The notes under the pieces were generated by a model. It had not been told where the DNA came from, made no database searches, and was given only the letters and a program-made list of their open reading frames with translations. The translations under genes and the position numbers were made by a program. Source: Luscinia megarhynchos (taxonomy: Eukaryota; Chordata; Aves; Passeriformes; Turdidae). From it: a stretch of DNA of 64,000 nt. Location: positions 20,598,502 through 20,662,501 of the forward strand of contig CM067570.1 of NCBI GenBank assembly GCA_034336665.1, given 5' to 3'. This document shows positions 38,801 to 51,549 of the stretch, piece by piece. Position 1 is the stretch's first letter; each line of letters starts with the position of its first letter.

Positions 38801-41800
38801 TGTAAGGTCATTTGGAAACCTGTAGGTAAGTTCTGAATTCTTACATATCTTCAGGTGAGGGAGGTTTTTTGTGTCTTAGGGGAAAAAAAAATCCCTGACA
38901 GGGAGCCTTGAAATAGGAGTTGTGGATAGCAGCCTACAGAAGAGGGTTGGACAGGAGTCTATGTGACGTGAGAACCTTCTCTGAGAGGTGTCTCATGCAA
39001 AGAACAACCTGATCTCATAGAGGTTCTCAGCATTTTGTTTTAATTGGTGCTAGGGGATTACACACAGCCCGTGTCCTCTCAATTTGGGGGCTTAAATGCC
39101 CCCAAAGTGCCTACCCTGCTCTCCCTGTGAGGAACCCCAGTTTTTGAGGAGGGTTCTGGCATGTTCACAGTGGCATGTAAAACTTCTGTGGTCTTTCCTA
39201 GAAGCATCATTTTATTAGAGTAGACAAAAGCATTAAGAGGAACAGAGCAAATTAGGTTTGTCCCTTTCTACTCACTAGCTTTGAAAAAGGAGGTGGAAAG
39301 TTCTAGGGTTTATTTCACATTTTTCTGTGTCTACATTTCTGCAAAGTCCAACTATTATTTGGACCAAGACTTGGTAACAGATGCATTTCCCTTATCTCTT
39401 ACCTTCCTGCTTTACCACAGGTAAGACTCGAACTGCATCACAAATACCAAGGAAGAGAAAGCCGAATGAGATGAAATCCTAGTTCTGGTTATAGAAGAAA
39501 ACTGTTGGGGGTAGGGGAAAAGTTACTAATTAAAATTTATCTAAGAAATGCCTCAGTAAAAGAATCAATAATCTGTTTCAGCTTAAGTCTGAAAGAGGCA
39601 TATTTGAGGCTGAAAATTAAAATGAACATACTCTTGGTGCTCACATAAAACATCAGTGGATGCTTTTAAACTGCTCATTAACCTCTGGCTTTCATAAACA
39701 TCCTTAAAAAATGCACATCATGTTCACCTTTATTTCAGCTCCCTAGCAGTCACATACTTTAATTCTCAAACAATGCTGCAGATCATTCCTGGTCCTTATG
39801 ACCTGTTTCAGTTTCCAAATTACTGCACAACCTTCCCAGTCTAATGACACTTGCAAACATCTGCACGTGCTGCAGGTGCCCTTCCTATTCCTAAAAATTA
39901 ATTAACAAAAGTTAATTATTTTTTAATGTATTGTTTCTCTCTCTTGTGTCAATTAGTATCTGAGTTATTGAAGTGGATCACTGCTATTAGTTTGTTTTCA
40001 CAAAGTTGGAAAATTCAAACTCCACTATCATCTTAATTACTTACAAATGAAGGGTAAAATTCCTTCTTTCCTGTGGCAGAGGTCCAAAAGACATAATGGG
40101 GACGGGATGTTGTGGCAAGCCTCCATTCCCCATGCATTCCTCCAGTCTCAGCAGGACCGCTCTGGCACTGGAGGCAGAGCGTGCGCGCCGTGCACAAGCA
40201 CGACCATGCAGTTCCAGGACACAGAGCCCACTACATCTTTTACTTTTTAACAGCAGTGCCAGATTTTCAGCAACACTTACTGTGTTTAAGCAAAGTGGTA
40301 ATTGAATAATCCGTTTACTGCGTAGAAAAAAATTAGCTCATTCTCCTTTTCCTCTCCCAAAGAAAGAATTGCAATACTTTTTTTTCCTAGCCTGGATTCC
40401 TACAGAAATTAAAATGGGGTTGAGATCATTATCTCTTCATATGTGTAATAAATCTCTGTGTACACAGACGTGCATGTACATGCATGTTGTGCAAGAGAGA
40501 AGGAACAAGAACAAACAGTAGCCAATTTTAACCACATCTGACAGAGCAAGAAAAGGCTGAAAAATTCCTATGCGTTTCATAAGAACAAGCTGCTAAGTAA
40601 AAGGAGACCCACTGAAATTTGAGTTAAACCCTTATTAAACACCAGGAAAGCTGTGAAGATGAAAGATGTTACGAATACCCACCCACAGGAAAAGCTACAG
40701 TCAGAGCTTCCAGCTATATAGACCTAGGAGAATCCAAACAAGATTTGCCCAAGGGAAACCAAGCCCCATCAGATCTGCAGCTCACAGGACTACTGGTCTG
40801 TGCTGGATTTCTAATCCATTGCTATCCAGCCTTGATGATGACATACTCCATTTTTTGCCCTGTGACTTTGGGGGAAAAAAACCCCTTTTTTAAATGCAGA
40901 TTTCTGCAGCCTGATGAGCTGAAACCCAGCATGAAAAGAAGGACCAGATTTTGTTCTTAAAGAGCCTGTGGGATACCCTCACAAGAATCTATATGTGCAG
41001 CACGCAAGACAAAGAGAAAACAGCATCTTCCACTTCACAGCAGACTAGAGTTAAACTTCATGCCCTGGCAACCTGGAGTTTGATCTTAAGGTAGCAGGAA
41101 CCAGGGCTGTTAAAAAGCCTCTCATCTCACTTTCTGATCTGTCACACCACTGAAGTCCATGGGTCTAACCACTCTTCAAAGTCTGGTGAGGGGCAGACAT
41201 CTTGGGTCGCTAAATGTTCCTGTTTTTTCTGCAACACTTGTGTGGTATCCATGCAGAACACACAGCTGAAGGAAGTTTAGTCAGGGTTCGTGGCACTGCT
41301 CACCCTTTCCAGTGCAATGCAGGGCTCTGCTGGTCTGCCGGAGACACCCCTGCCAGTGTCACACCTCTCTGGCACCTCACTGGATGCTGAAGGAAACTGA
41401 TGGTGAGAGGAGAACAGGCCAAGTGCTGCACCACATATCAATGAACACACGATCTTCCAGAAACCTCGTACCTGCTCTAGTGCTTGTCTCGGTCACATTT
41501 CTCCCTCTTCATAGCTTGGCAGTGTTTGACAAGGTTTGTTTGCTTCACCCCAGGGTTGTGTGTTCATCACCTGTCAGTAACACATCCAGGGACAAACTGG
41601 CACTCCAACATTCACAATCCCTTCTGGATGACTGCCTTTTTATGTTCTAGTCACACTAACTCAGCTCTCATCTATCCCTCTCTTCTGCACTGTATACCTC
41701 AGACCCTGCTTTGCTAAGCACACTTACATCTCTAAAAATACAATCCAGGAACTTTCTATTCTTTATATTGTGTAATATGGAAACTTGTCTCTCAAGCTCA

Positions 41801-44509
41801 GCAATCCTGCTTCTAGGTGCTGAAGCAATCAATGCACCTAGGCTGCCTTTGATGCCTGTGGCCATATCTAGTGTTCTGATTCACTGTCCTTCATACCCCA
41901 CACGAAGGAAAGATAATGAAAAATATTCAACAGCCAAATCCTGCTATTCCCCTCTTCTTCCCAAAAAGATTTACTCTAGTAAAACAGAGGTGCTCGTTCT
42001 TGTCACTGGGTGACAAAGGGATGTGTGTAGCATAGTTATTCTTGCTGCCACATGTTTGTGATCTTATCCTGAGATTGTTTATTAACTTTTCTTTTAATCT
42101 TTTGTTGCTAAGAGAATAATAATGACCTAGCAAGGCAATAAGAATCTCCAAGGGCCTAAAGCAATAAAGTCTTCTAAACTCTTAACTACTCTAAACTAGC
42201 TACATTTTGCAATTTTGTGAGAATATAAATACCCATTATATTCAGTATGTTATACCTGCAGTCCCTGTTTTGCCTAATCTAAAATAAACTAGGTGAGTAA
42301 TCTTCTTTTTGTGCTTTGTCATTCGTTACTTAAGGGTATAGAGAGGAAGTTAAAACAGCATGTTTGTTAAATAAGTAAATATTTAACAAGTTGACTCCGA
42401 TTTTAGCAGTCTAAGGGAACAGTATTATAAAACCTTAGAAAGTTGGCAGTACTCATTGATTTTTTTATGTGACACTCAAGTTAGTCATTGGAGTAATTTT
42501 ATTTCCTGGATGAATTACGCCATTTCTGTACTAGGACAATTCAGCATAAACATCTATAATGAAACAAGTCAATTACATCTGCAAGTTATTTCTATATGTC
42601 CAGAGGGACAGAGCTGCCTTTTTCTTATTTACTGTTCCCTAAAGAGTCAAGGCCCCAGAGCAGTAGGACCTGCAGAAAAAGCTAAACACACACTTGATTT
42701 CTGAGATTCTGGGACCCAGACCTTCACAGTTCTGTTGTAATTCACATTTGGAAGTCAGCAAGCATTTCCTTATTCCCATGATTTTCAGGCAATGGAGGAA
42801 GCAGGCTGGGAAGTAGGTTGCTAAAGGCCACAGGAAAACAAAACGAAAACCAAAAACCCACAATGATTTTAGGGGTTTAAAAATTATCTGTGAAACTTTG
42901 TCATCTGCCTGCAGGCTTTCCATGGGGAGAAGACACTTAATAGGTCAATGTCAGAATAAAGGACCTCAAATTTTGACTTCTGTAAACTGTGAGTTAGATA
43001 TCACTTTTGTCAAATAGAAATCAATAGCAATTAAAGTCTGTTAAGGGTTTCCCATGGGGGCAGAGAAGCAGCCACTCTCATCAAAAATCAGTGGCAACCA
43101 ACATGACAGTGATCTGATGGTCCTTTCTCCCATTTCCTCATTGGTTTGTCCACATTTGCTATGTGGTCACCAGTATGAGGGTTATAAGCAGAGGCTTCAC
43201 AGAGAACAGAACTGGCTTTACCCTAAGTGAAAAAGCCTCACCCTGCCCAGTATCTTGTGTTTAATTCAACTCCCCATTCCAGCCTGTACCACACAATTTA
43301 GGATTAACTAAGTCCAAGAACTCCCAGCTAGTGACTATGCAAAGTATTTTCATTGCTGCAGCTAATCTACAAAGACCAATATTCTTGTGTTTACACCGTG
43401 AGAAACAAAATATCCTTATCTCTCAATAAAAAACATTTGCTCTTTGTTGGATGCCAACTCCAAAACTGTTTGAAATCCTGGCTTATTTCTTATCTAACTC
43501 AGCTGTGCCCATAATAGAAGGAAATCAGAGAACTCCCTCTGATACCACTTTACCTCCTCAGCTGAGTACTCAAAACATTGAGGCTGTTGTCCTCATAAAA
43601 TCTTTTTTTGGTCATGGAAGAGACTATCCCCATTTCAGAGATATGAGTGAGATGTGCAAGAGCATTAAGAGCCTTGCCAGAGGTTACATGTGAATTCTTA
43701 TGGCACGACCAAGAAATAAATTCCCATTTTTTAATCTCAGTCCATCCTCCATTTCACCATCTTTCTATCTCAAAGAAGAAGGGATCAACATTCTTCCTTG
43801 TCCTGTCTTCTGACTAAGGATCTAATTTAACTAGTGCTCCATTTTGTTCTTTGGAAGACATTTCTCCTTGCTCTTGTAGATTTTGCACATACCTTGATAA
43901 TTCTCAAGGTGCTGCTGCACAGTGTTGGTTTGCATTCTGGGAGCAGCAGACAAGTGCACACACAGCTCCCAAACTCAGCCAGCCCAGGTTCTGCCTCTAC
44001 CATGCACCTGTAGTTATGCAGGAGAGCAACTTGAGGCATTAATGGTGAGAGAGGCTCTGAATTTATCAGCATCTCAGTGTACTCTTGAATGCCTCAAAGC
44101 CTGAGCCTGAAATCCTGCAAAGCCCCACAGATCCTGCTGCTGCCTGGCCTGTGCTCTCTGCTTTGGACCATTTTGCACAGACTTGTGTGTAACAAGTGTC
44201 TCTTTACAGCCCCGTGGCATTAGAACCAACTTGGGATTTTCAGCATGGATATTAATAGAGGCTTTTCCCAACATTTTGTCAATTAATTCTATTACCAGTA
44301 TAATAGCTGAAGACAAATTAGATCTGGATTTGCACCTTTTTATTTAAGGTTGTGCTGTACTTAATAAAACCCCAAAACTTATTTTTCCAAGCCCACCAGC
44401 TGTGCAATATTAGTAGCTGTTTCCTTGTGGGACAGTGCTCCTCTCTCAATCATCTCTGCAAGGTTTTCAAGCCTTGCCACCTGTCCATCTCAGTTGTTAA
44501 TTCTCTCTG
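32891..44509. other. Upstream flank of SP3, no gene recognised
   Basis: AT-rich DNA with only short chance frames. A run of 16 A lies at 34113-34128. The stretch around 42000-42300 has an LTR-like look (TATA-like ATATAAATA followed by AATAAA) but no paired repeat was seen. No conserved protein or RNA gene was recognised. Confidence 0.7.
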
Positions 44510-44511
44510 AT

Positions 44512-44835
44512 ATGTCCTGGAAAAAAGGAGGCTCTAGGGGGACCTCATGACTGTGCACTACCTGAGAGTATAGCCAGTTGGGATTCAGCCTCTTCTCCCA
44601 GGTAACAAGCAATAGAACAGGAGGAAACAGCCTCAAGTTGTGCCAGGAGAGGTTTAAATTGGATATTGGGAAAAATCTCTTCACTGAAAAGGTTATCAAG
44701 CACTGAAATAGGCTGCCCAGAGAGGTGTGATGCTTAGGGACATGGTTTAGGGGTGTACTTGGCAGTGCTGGGGTCAATGGCTGGACTTGATTTTAAACAA
44801 CTTTTTCAGCCTAAATAATTCTATTATTCTAAAGA
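44512..44835 (+). mobile_element. CR1 LINE 3' part
   Basis: Ordered CR1 blocks on the plus strand: aaaggaggctctagggggac, gcctcttctcccaggtaaca, ctcaagttgtgccaggagag, actgaaataggctgcccaga, and a tail with ttcagcctaaataattctat. About 320 bp, 5'-truncated and moderately diverged. Confidence 0.9.
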
Positions 44836-47800
44836 AGGTGGAATAACTGCTCCCCCCCTTTGTTTCTTTTTCATTTTTACCCAACCTCTGGTCCACTTCC
44901 CCTGTGGCTGGTCTAATCTCTGTGTTTTTCTCACGTATCTTGTGAGATTACTCACTCCATCCATCACCTGTGCAGTTGGCACACATTTGCTTCCATGCTG
45001 AAGTCCCAGACGAGCTCTGTTATGCAGCACAAACCAACCCAAAGCTGCAGTCACCTACCTTGTGGCCCAGCACTGCTTAGACTTCTCTCTCTTCAGGTGT
45101 GTCCTTGATGGGTGTTTTTGGCTGATCCAGGCCTTGTTATGGAGGTCCAAACCCCTCAAAGCTGGTGGTCCAAGCTGAACTGATTTGCTCCTTCCCAACT
45201 GTGCTGCCCTGAATGCCATTAAGGCACAGCATCCACCAGGAAGCAACAACTTTGAGGGAATTCCCTCTGCTGCCGCAACACAAAGTGGGAATAGCAAGAT
45301 CACAAATACCACTCTAATAAGGTATTCTGGATTTTGATATGCATTTTCTTGAACATTCAGAGGTCCCAGCTCATCTCCAACAGCTTTCAGACTTTCAGTC
45401 AACATTTGCCCTGGTGTTTCTTTAACTTGTACATAAAAACTAACAGAGCACCTGAACTTGATCACTCGTGAACTTCTGGGACATGAGTACAAATACATCC
45501 CTTAGATGCTGGTCAGCTGACCATTTCTCTTGCAACATTTTGCACATTAATTTTGGTATCTTTTATTATAAGGCTGATAAAAACAGTCCAAACACTGAGG
45601 AAACCAGAAGACCTAGTGTTCTTCTACACTGACTTTGCATTCCTAGACAGTAAATCTAGTTAAGGCAAGTCTTACCCCCCTGCAGGAACTGAAAGAAAAC
45701 TCCACATACTCCTAGTTTATATCTTTGATCCACCAGCTTTACACATGGAGCACAGCATCTGTCCCACAGAATTTTGCTGATGGCTATTTTCCCCTCATGC
45801 TGCCAGTGACACATTGGGAGGTACAGTGTGCATCTGTTCCAGCTGCAGGACAACAGCTGGGGGCCAAGAAAATCAGAGGCAGAAGGGGCATCAAAACTAC
45901 TTTCTGACTCATTACTATAAAGCAATAGGAAAAAAATCTTTTAAATCCTCTCAAGATGTTTTAATATTAAACATTAAAAATTATACAGATGTGATACATC
46001 TGTATCACATCTGTATAAAAGTCTCTCCTAAATAAACAGGAACTTGACAAGCAAATATTAGAATACTACACAGTTTGTAGTAACACTATTAAAACCAAAA
46101 AAATATTTACAGTCTTCCCTTGTGACCCAGCGGTATGACAAAATGCAAAAGATAATCCTGGTAACAAGTAGATACACAGACAAAAATGGTCTTGCAACTG
46201 TCCAGGCTGTGAATAGTAGAAATGCATTGGTATCCTGCTTGTTCACAGGCATCATTTGAGCAGCAAACATCAGGTTTAAATATTAGGTCTCAACATAGGA
46301 GAGACACTCCACAGCTCTTGTTGGCCATATGGCAGTGGGCATCTCCCACCCCTCTCTCAAAGAACTCAAAAGAAGCAAAGGAAAAAATGCACCACACTTC
46401 ATTAATGAACTGTTTCTAGCTGCTCCGAGTGGGAAATTTCTGAGCATGATCCAGTACTAATCTTCCCATTACAGTGGTGCAAAGAAAAGTAGCTGCTCCA
46501 AGCTGGACAGGATTTAATGCTGATCACAGTGCTGACAGATGGGCAGAAGGTATAATCAATCTATTTCATTGTTAGAATCAGCCCAACTGTGGCATTCTGG
46601 GGGTAGCTACACAGGTCTTTGCTTTGCAATGCAAGTCAAGAATCCAAGTATCTCCAAAGTGAACTGTGCCTTTTGGTGCTGATTTCTTAGCTGCTTTACT
46701 GAATTAACCACAAGGGACTGCAAGAGAAATTGTCCCACTCTGCTGGAGTCCAGTCAAGCAGGTAGCAGCAGGACTCATATCCAAGTGGTGTGGCAGGGAC
46801 AGGCACCTCAGCGGGGCTGTGCCATGGCCAGTGTCCCAGTGACCACCAGTGATCATCCTGCCGTGTCTTGTGGTTTCTTATATTCCACCCCAAAGTTCTT
46901 ACTTAACTCTCCTGACCCTGTATCTTCTTTGTGTTCCCTTCATCCCTAGCTATTCTCAGCATTCATATAAGTTTTAATTATCTTCCTTCAGCTTTATTTT
47001 GTTTTCTTATTTTTCTCAGTATTTCCAGCCAAAGTTACATGCTTACTCCTGTCCTTTCAAATTGCACTCTTGGAACAAACAGCTACTCTGTGAACTCTGG
47101 ACTTATCCCTGCACAGCCAAGGAGAAGAGAGATATTGAGTAGAAACGAGAAATAGGGAATGAGGCTGAATTCACTGCAGCTGCTGTGCTCCCTCTGAGCA
47201 AGGCTAGTCCTCCCACGTGAGCCTAGAGCCACCTACCTGCCTCGTACCACCGGCAGTGACTTCAGCAACCCAAGTGTCTCTAGGCTTTGCCTCCTCCTGC
47301 CTGACATTCAGATGGTGGAAGGCAGGTGGGAAAGAACTCACCCTCTAAAATAACACCTTCAGCAGATCTTTCCTGAGCCCTCTAAGCACCAAGCAACTGC
47401 AGTGTTTGCAACAGTTCAGTGCCCCAAATGCATGGCTCCCTGGCATTACTCACCATTGTTCCCAGCCCTTCTTGTCCTGAGTTCCAGTGAATCCTGGTGA
47501 CCCCAGCACCGCACCCAGCCCAAGCACGGTTCCAGCTGGAGCTCTCCTGCTGTGACACTGAGTCCTGCCAAGAAAGCTCCTGTGTAAGGTCCCAGTTCCT
47601 CCACCATGCTGCTGGGAGGAATTGGATTGCTGCCTTTGGCTGGTGGCCTCCAAGTGCCCCTCAAAAACCCCAGGGAGATGAATGGGCCTTGTGAACTCTT
47701 GCATACACTTTCCTTGATGTGATTGGAGGGTCACAGACTTCAGAGAAAAACAGACCAGTTTCTCCTGTCTACCCTTCAGCCAAAGTAGTCTTAGAAATTC

Positions 47801-50420
47801 TTCTAAGTAACAGCAAGCTGATTTTAAGTGGCTGATACTGAGTGGTATCACATATTCAGAAAGTCACAGCAAGGCTTTTTTTGTCTTGAAAAAGCTTAAT
47901 TTCCTGAAGCACATATCAAAATCCTACCCTATGAATCCCTTCAGAACTCTCCTAGTTAAAATTCTACACAAGCATATTTCTTTCCTCCCTGCTCCCTGAG
48001 GTACCATTCTCTATGTACTCTACAATAACAACCATGCCTTTACTAAAATTGAACACAATAACCAGGTCTTTGTAGAGGATAATTAAGAGCCAGCAGTGAA
48101 TCTTTGTGCTGATTCAATGGGATATGAGTGAGTGATGAAAATTCTTCTTTTCTGGAGAGGTAATGGGATATTGTTACGTTTACATATGCTTTGCCTGTTG
48201 CATGATAGCATATTTATGGTGTTCATCATTTAAAGTCAAAAATGTGTACACAGTTGTTTTGTGATTGTGTTCAGGCAGTTATGCCTCAACATGTTTGCCT
48301 CTCTTTCTGTCATTAACAAAATCCCCACTCCATCTGCATCTAATCCAAATTCCTCGTGTCCATTCTGAGCAGGATGAGTAGACCTGAGCCTCTCCAGCTG
48401 TTCCTAGAGATACGAAGGTTCATTTCTGGAATTTAATTTCTACAGTCTTACATAAACTATCTAGGTTAGTGCCTTCAACAGGATACTTCACAGAGTATTT
48501 GGAGGTAAATACAGTGACTTTACACAATTCTGAAATACATGGAACTCCCAAATTTTTGTGTGCTTTTCATTCCATGATAGAAAATTCTCATGCTGTTCTT
48601 CCCTATTGGATAACTAAGTATGTGGGAAAAGTAACAACTCTCATTTGAAATACTGCATGAATATCCATTGAGTGTACCCATGCATTATATATTTAATACA
48701 GGAATACCTCTCAACTCTAAGGCTAGAAAACAACTGTAAAATAATTGAAATGAGAACATAGTCTTTCTAAAGTAGAAATACTAGTGACCATTGTTAAAAA
48801 GGCAAGAGGAAGAAAATATGTCCAGATATGTTTAAAAAATAATTAGCAAATAAAATTTTAATAATAATTAGTAAAGCAAAACAGCTCTCACCTGGCTGCA
48901 CATGGCAAATGACCTCCTGCATCACCAGGATATATCGAGATGGAACTGCAGTGGCCAGACAGGGACGTGTGGAGTTTTGTCACTGCTGTTACCTGGGTTT
49001 GCATTGCTAAGCACACAAAAAACTCGGGAACTCTGCCAGAAGAGGAGCTCTCTCATCTGACCTTCAGCCTGTGAAATGGAAAAGCAATAGCACAATCCCT
49101 TGCACACCAACAAGTGTGCCAGGCAACCAGGCTGGTGTAGGAGCCCTGGCCAGCAAAGAGCCCCAGCAGGGAATTTCCCATTGCAGGTGAGGATTTGCCC
49201 AGACTGAAGACGGTCACACTTCACACCAGAACTCCTTGCAACAGGCAGCACCATTTCTGTAATTGCTGCTGAATGGGTGGGGCTCTCTTCTCCCCTGCAA
49301 CCTCAAAATCTGCTTTCAGTCTAGTGAGGTAGTCACACCAAAGGTGTGTTTCCAAAGTGGAGATTGAAAAAGAGGATAGGGAGTAAATAACATTGCAGCC
49401 ATCAGCTGCATACAGCAGCCCTCTGATGTGACCTCCAAAGGTGCCCTCAGAGCCTCTGACCTCCTCTGCCCTGTATCATATTTTAAAAGAGTCTTGAATT
49501 ATATTTTCTTTGAAAACTAACAGGGATGAAAGGTTTTACAGGATGGTTTATTTGTTTGTTTTCCTTTTGAAACATCTCTCCCAGAAGGAATTCTGACTAA
49601 CTGGGCAACTAATAAAACAATAATATTGTCTGAGGCAGGGAAACCAAAATCTGGAGGGGAAACTTTTTTTCCTGTTTTTAATCTGACTGCTTAGCATTCC
49701 TTCATCCTGGCTGATGTCTACTGGACTTTGGTCATCAACTGACAATTTAGAAGAAAAAAATATTTTTGTAAAATATTCAAGAGTTCCATTCCTTCTAGCA
49801 AAGCCTCCACACTAACACACAGCTGCCATCCCACAGAACCGTGTTTCAGGCAAAACCAGTCTTTAGTACTGTGCACATTTTAGGGGTTAAACAGAGCAAA
49901 AAAAGAGGGTTTGTCTTTTAAGTGTCTGTCCACTGCCTTTGTAACCATCATACAAAAGAAAACAATAAAAAGAAAATAAGAATTGCTCTATAAATCACCT
50001 GTGGACAGGAGACATGATAAGTAGGAGAGATATTTAATTCATTTAGAGGGATTTCTTCCACGCATCGTAAAATATGTGCTCTGTAGTCCTTAGCAAATGT
50101 ATCCTGCACCGTGATATAAATGAATGTGAACAGTTTGAACTGCTGGCCAGAAGGGCAAACTCGACGAGTGCTGCACTTGAAGTTATTCATTGCACAAACA
50201 GTCTAAAACGAATCTGATTCTGCCCAGGTGCAAAAAAGTCACTCTTTGTACAGGAGGGTTTTTTGATATTAAATTAGTTTCAATAGATGATGATGGAGAT
50301 GCACATGGTGAATTTGTAACTATGGGGAAGCAGAGTATTGCTTGTGACCCAGATAAAATCCGAAGAGCTTTGCCGATGTCCGCGCTGGACGAGCCACGCC
50401 CTCCCGCCCCGGCCCCGCAG
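44836..50420. other. Intergenic DNA with a palindrome; no confident gene
   Basis: Moderate GC. Minus-strand open frames at 45055-45498, 47450-47851 and 49948-50190 are unrecognised. The first two end within a few bases of good splice-donor motifs, and another good donor motif lies near 48892, but no protein family was recognised and they may be chance. Confidence 0.55.
45981..46018. repeat. Perfect 38-bp palindrome (18-bp arms, 2-bp centre)
   Basis: The left arm 45981-45998 (ttatacagatgtgataca) is followed by TC and its exact reverse complement at 46001-46018. Perfect symmetry of this length is rare by chance and implies recent origin or maintenance. It is AT-rich enough for cruciform formation. 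No transposon family was assigned. Confidence 0.95.
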
Positions 50421-51260
50421 CTCCCTGCCGGGCTGGCAGCGCTCCCGCACCTTTCCCGGCTCCCTGTCCGGGCTGAGAGCGCTCCCGCACCTTTCCCGGC
50501 TCCCTGTCCGGGCTGAGAGCGCTCCCGCACCTTTCCCGGCTCCCTGTCCGGGCTGACAGCGCTCCCGCACCTTTCCCGGTTCCCTGTCCGGGCTGAGAGC
50601 GCTCCCGCACCTTTCCCGGCTCCCTGTCCGGGCTGAGAGCGCTCCCGCACCTTTCCCGGCTCCCTGTCCGGGCTGAGAGCGCTCCCGCACCTTTCCCGGC
50701 TCCCTGTCCGGGCTGAGAGCGCTCCCGCACCTTTCCCGGCTCCCTGTCCGGGCTGAGAGCGCTCCCGCACCTTTCCCGGCTCCCTGTCCGGGCTGAGAGC
50801 GCTCCCGCACCTTTCCCGGCTCCCTGTCTGGGCTGACAGCGCTCCCGCACCTTTCCCGGCTCCCTGTCTGGGCTGAGAGCGCTCCCGCACCTTTCCCGGC
50901 TCCCTGTCCGGGCTGACAGCGCTCCCGCACCTTTCCCGGCTCCCTGTCCGGGCTGACAGCGCTCCCGCACCTTTCCCAGCTTCCTGCGGAGCTGAGAGCG
51001 CTCCCGCACCTTTCCCGGCTCCCTGTCCGGGCTGAGAGCGCTCCCGCACCTTTCCCGGCTCCCTGTCTGGGCTGGCAGCGCTCCCGCACCTTTCCCAGCT
51101 TCCTGCGGAGCTGAGAGCGCTCCCGCACCTTTCCCGGCTCCCTGTCTGGGCTGAGAGCGCTCCCGCACCTTTCCCGGCTCCCTGTCCGGGCTGACAGCGC
51201 TCCCGCACCTTCCCCAGCTCCCTGTCTGGGCTGGAAGCGCTCCCGCACCTTTCCCAGCTC
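50421..51260. repeat. 40-bp GC-rich minisatellite, about 21 copies
   Basis: Head-to-tail 40-bp units, consensus starting gctcccgcacctttcccggc and ending with tccctgtccgggctgagagc. Two units are 39 bp, with the variant ttcctgcggagctgagagc. Variation is mostly gag/gac/ggc near the unit end and CG-to-TG changes. Each unit has about four CpGs. The minus strand of the unit has no stop in any frame, so three frames of about 330-340 codons run through the array. These encode only the same cyclic peptide and are not taken as genes. Flanking DNA is single-copy. Confidence 0.95.
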
Positions 51261-51540
51261 CAGCAGCCTCGTCACAGCCACAAACACAAACACGGATTAC
51301 TACACTGAACACGTCAGGCTAAGTCAATAGTTTAATAACCACTATTAAGGCTTTTCCAAATCCATTTAACAACTGTAAATTATTCCAAAATAAAATAGCC
51401 TCAGCCAATCAGCTGTATAGTCACTGACCCACAACTATGTGCTTATTTCTCAATTAAGCAAATGTCCACATGCTGGTTGGCTTCAGCTGCTTTTGCGGTT
51501 TTGTATGTTGCAAGTTGCAGTGAATAAATCGCTGTCCCCT
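51261..51540. other. Spacer between the minisatellite and a CpG-rich patch
   Basis: AT-rich, unremarkable. No feature recognised. Confidence 0.6.
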
Positions 51541-51549
51541 GCCTGAGAG

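Noticed and set aside
40429..40500. Clustered small palindromes (ctgtgtacacag, tgcatgtacatgca)
   Set aside because: Alternating purine-pyrimidine sequence gives such short palindromes by chance.
50183..51312. Three overlapping minus-strand frames of 330-341 codons
   Set aside because: All run through the 40-bp minisatellite, whose unit happens to lack stops in every minus frame; they encode the same cyclic peptide with no non-repeat domain.
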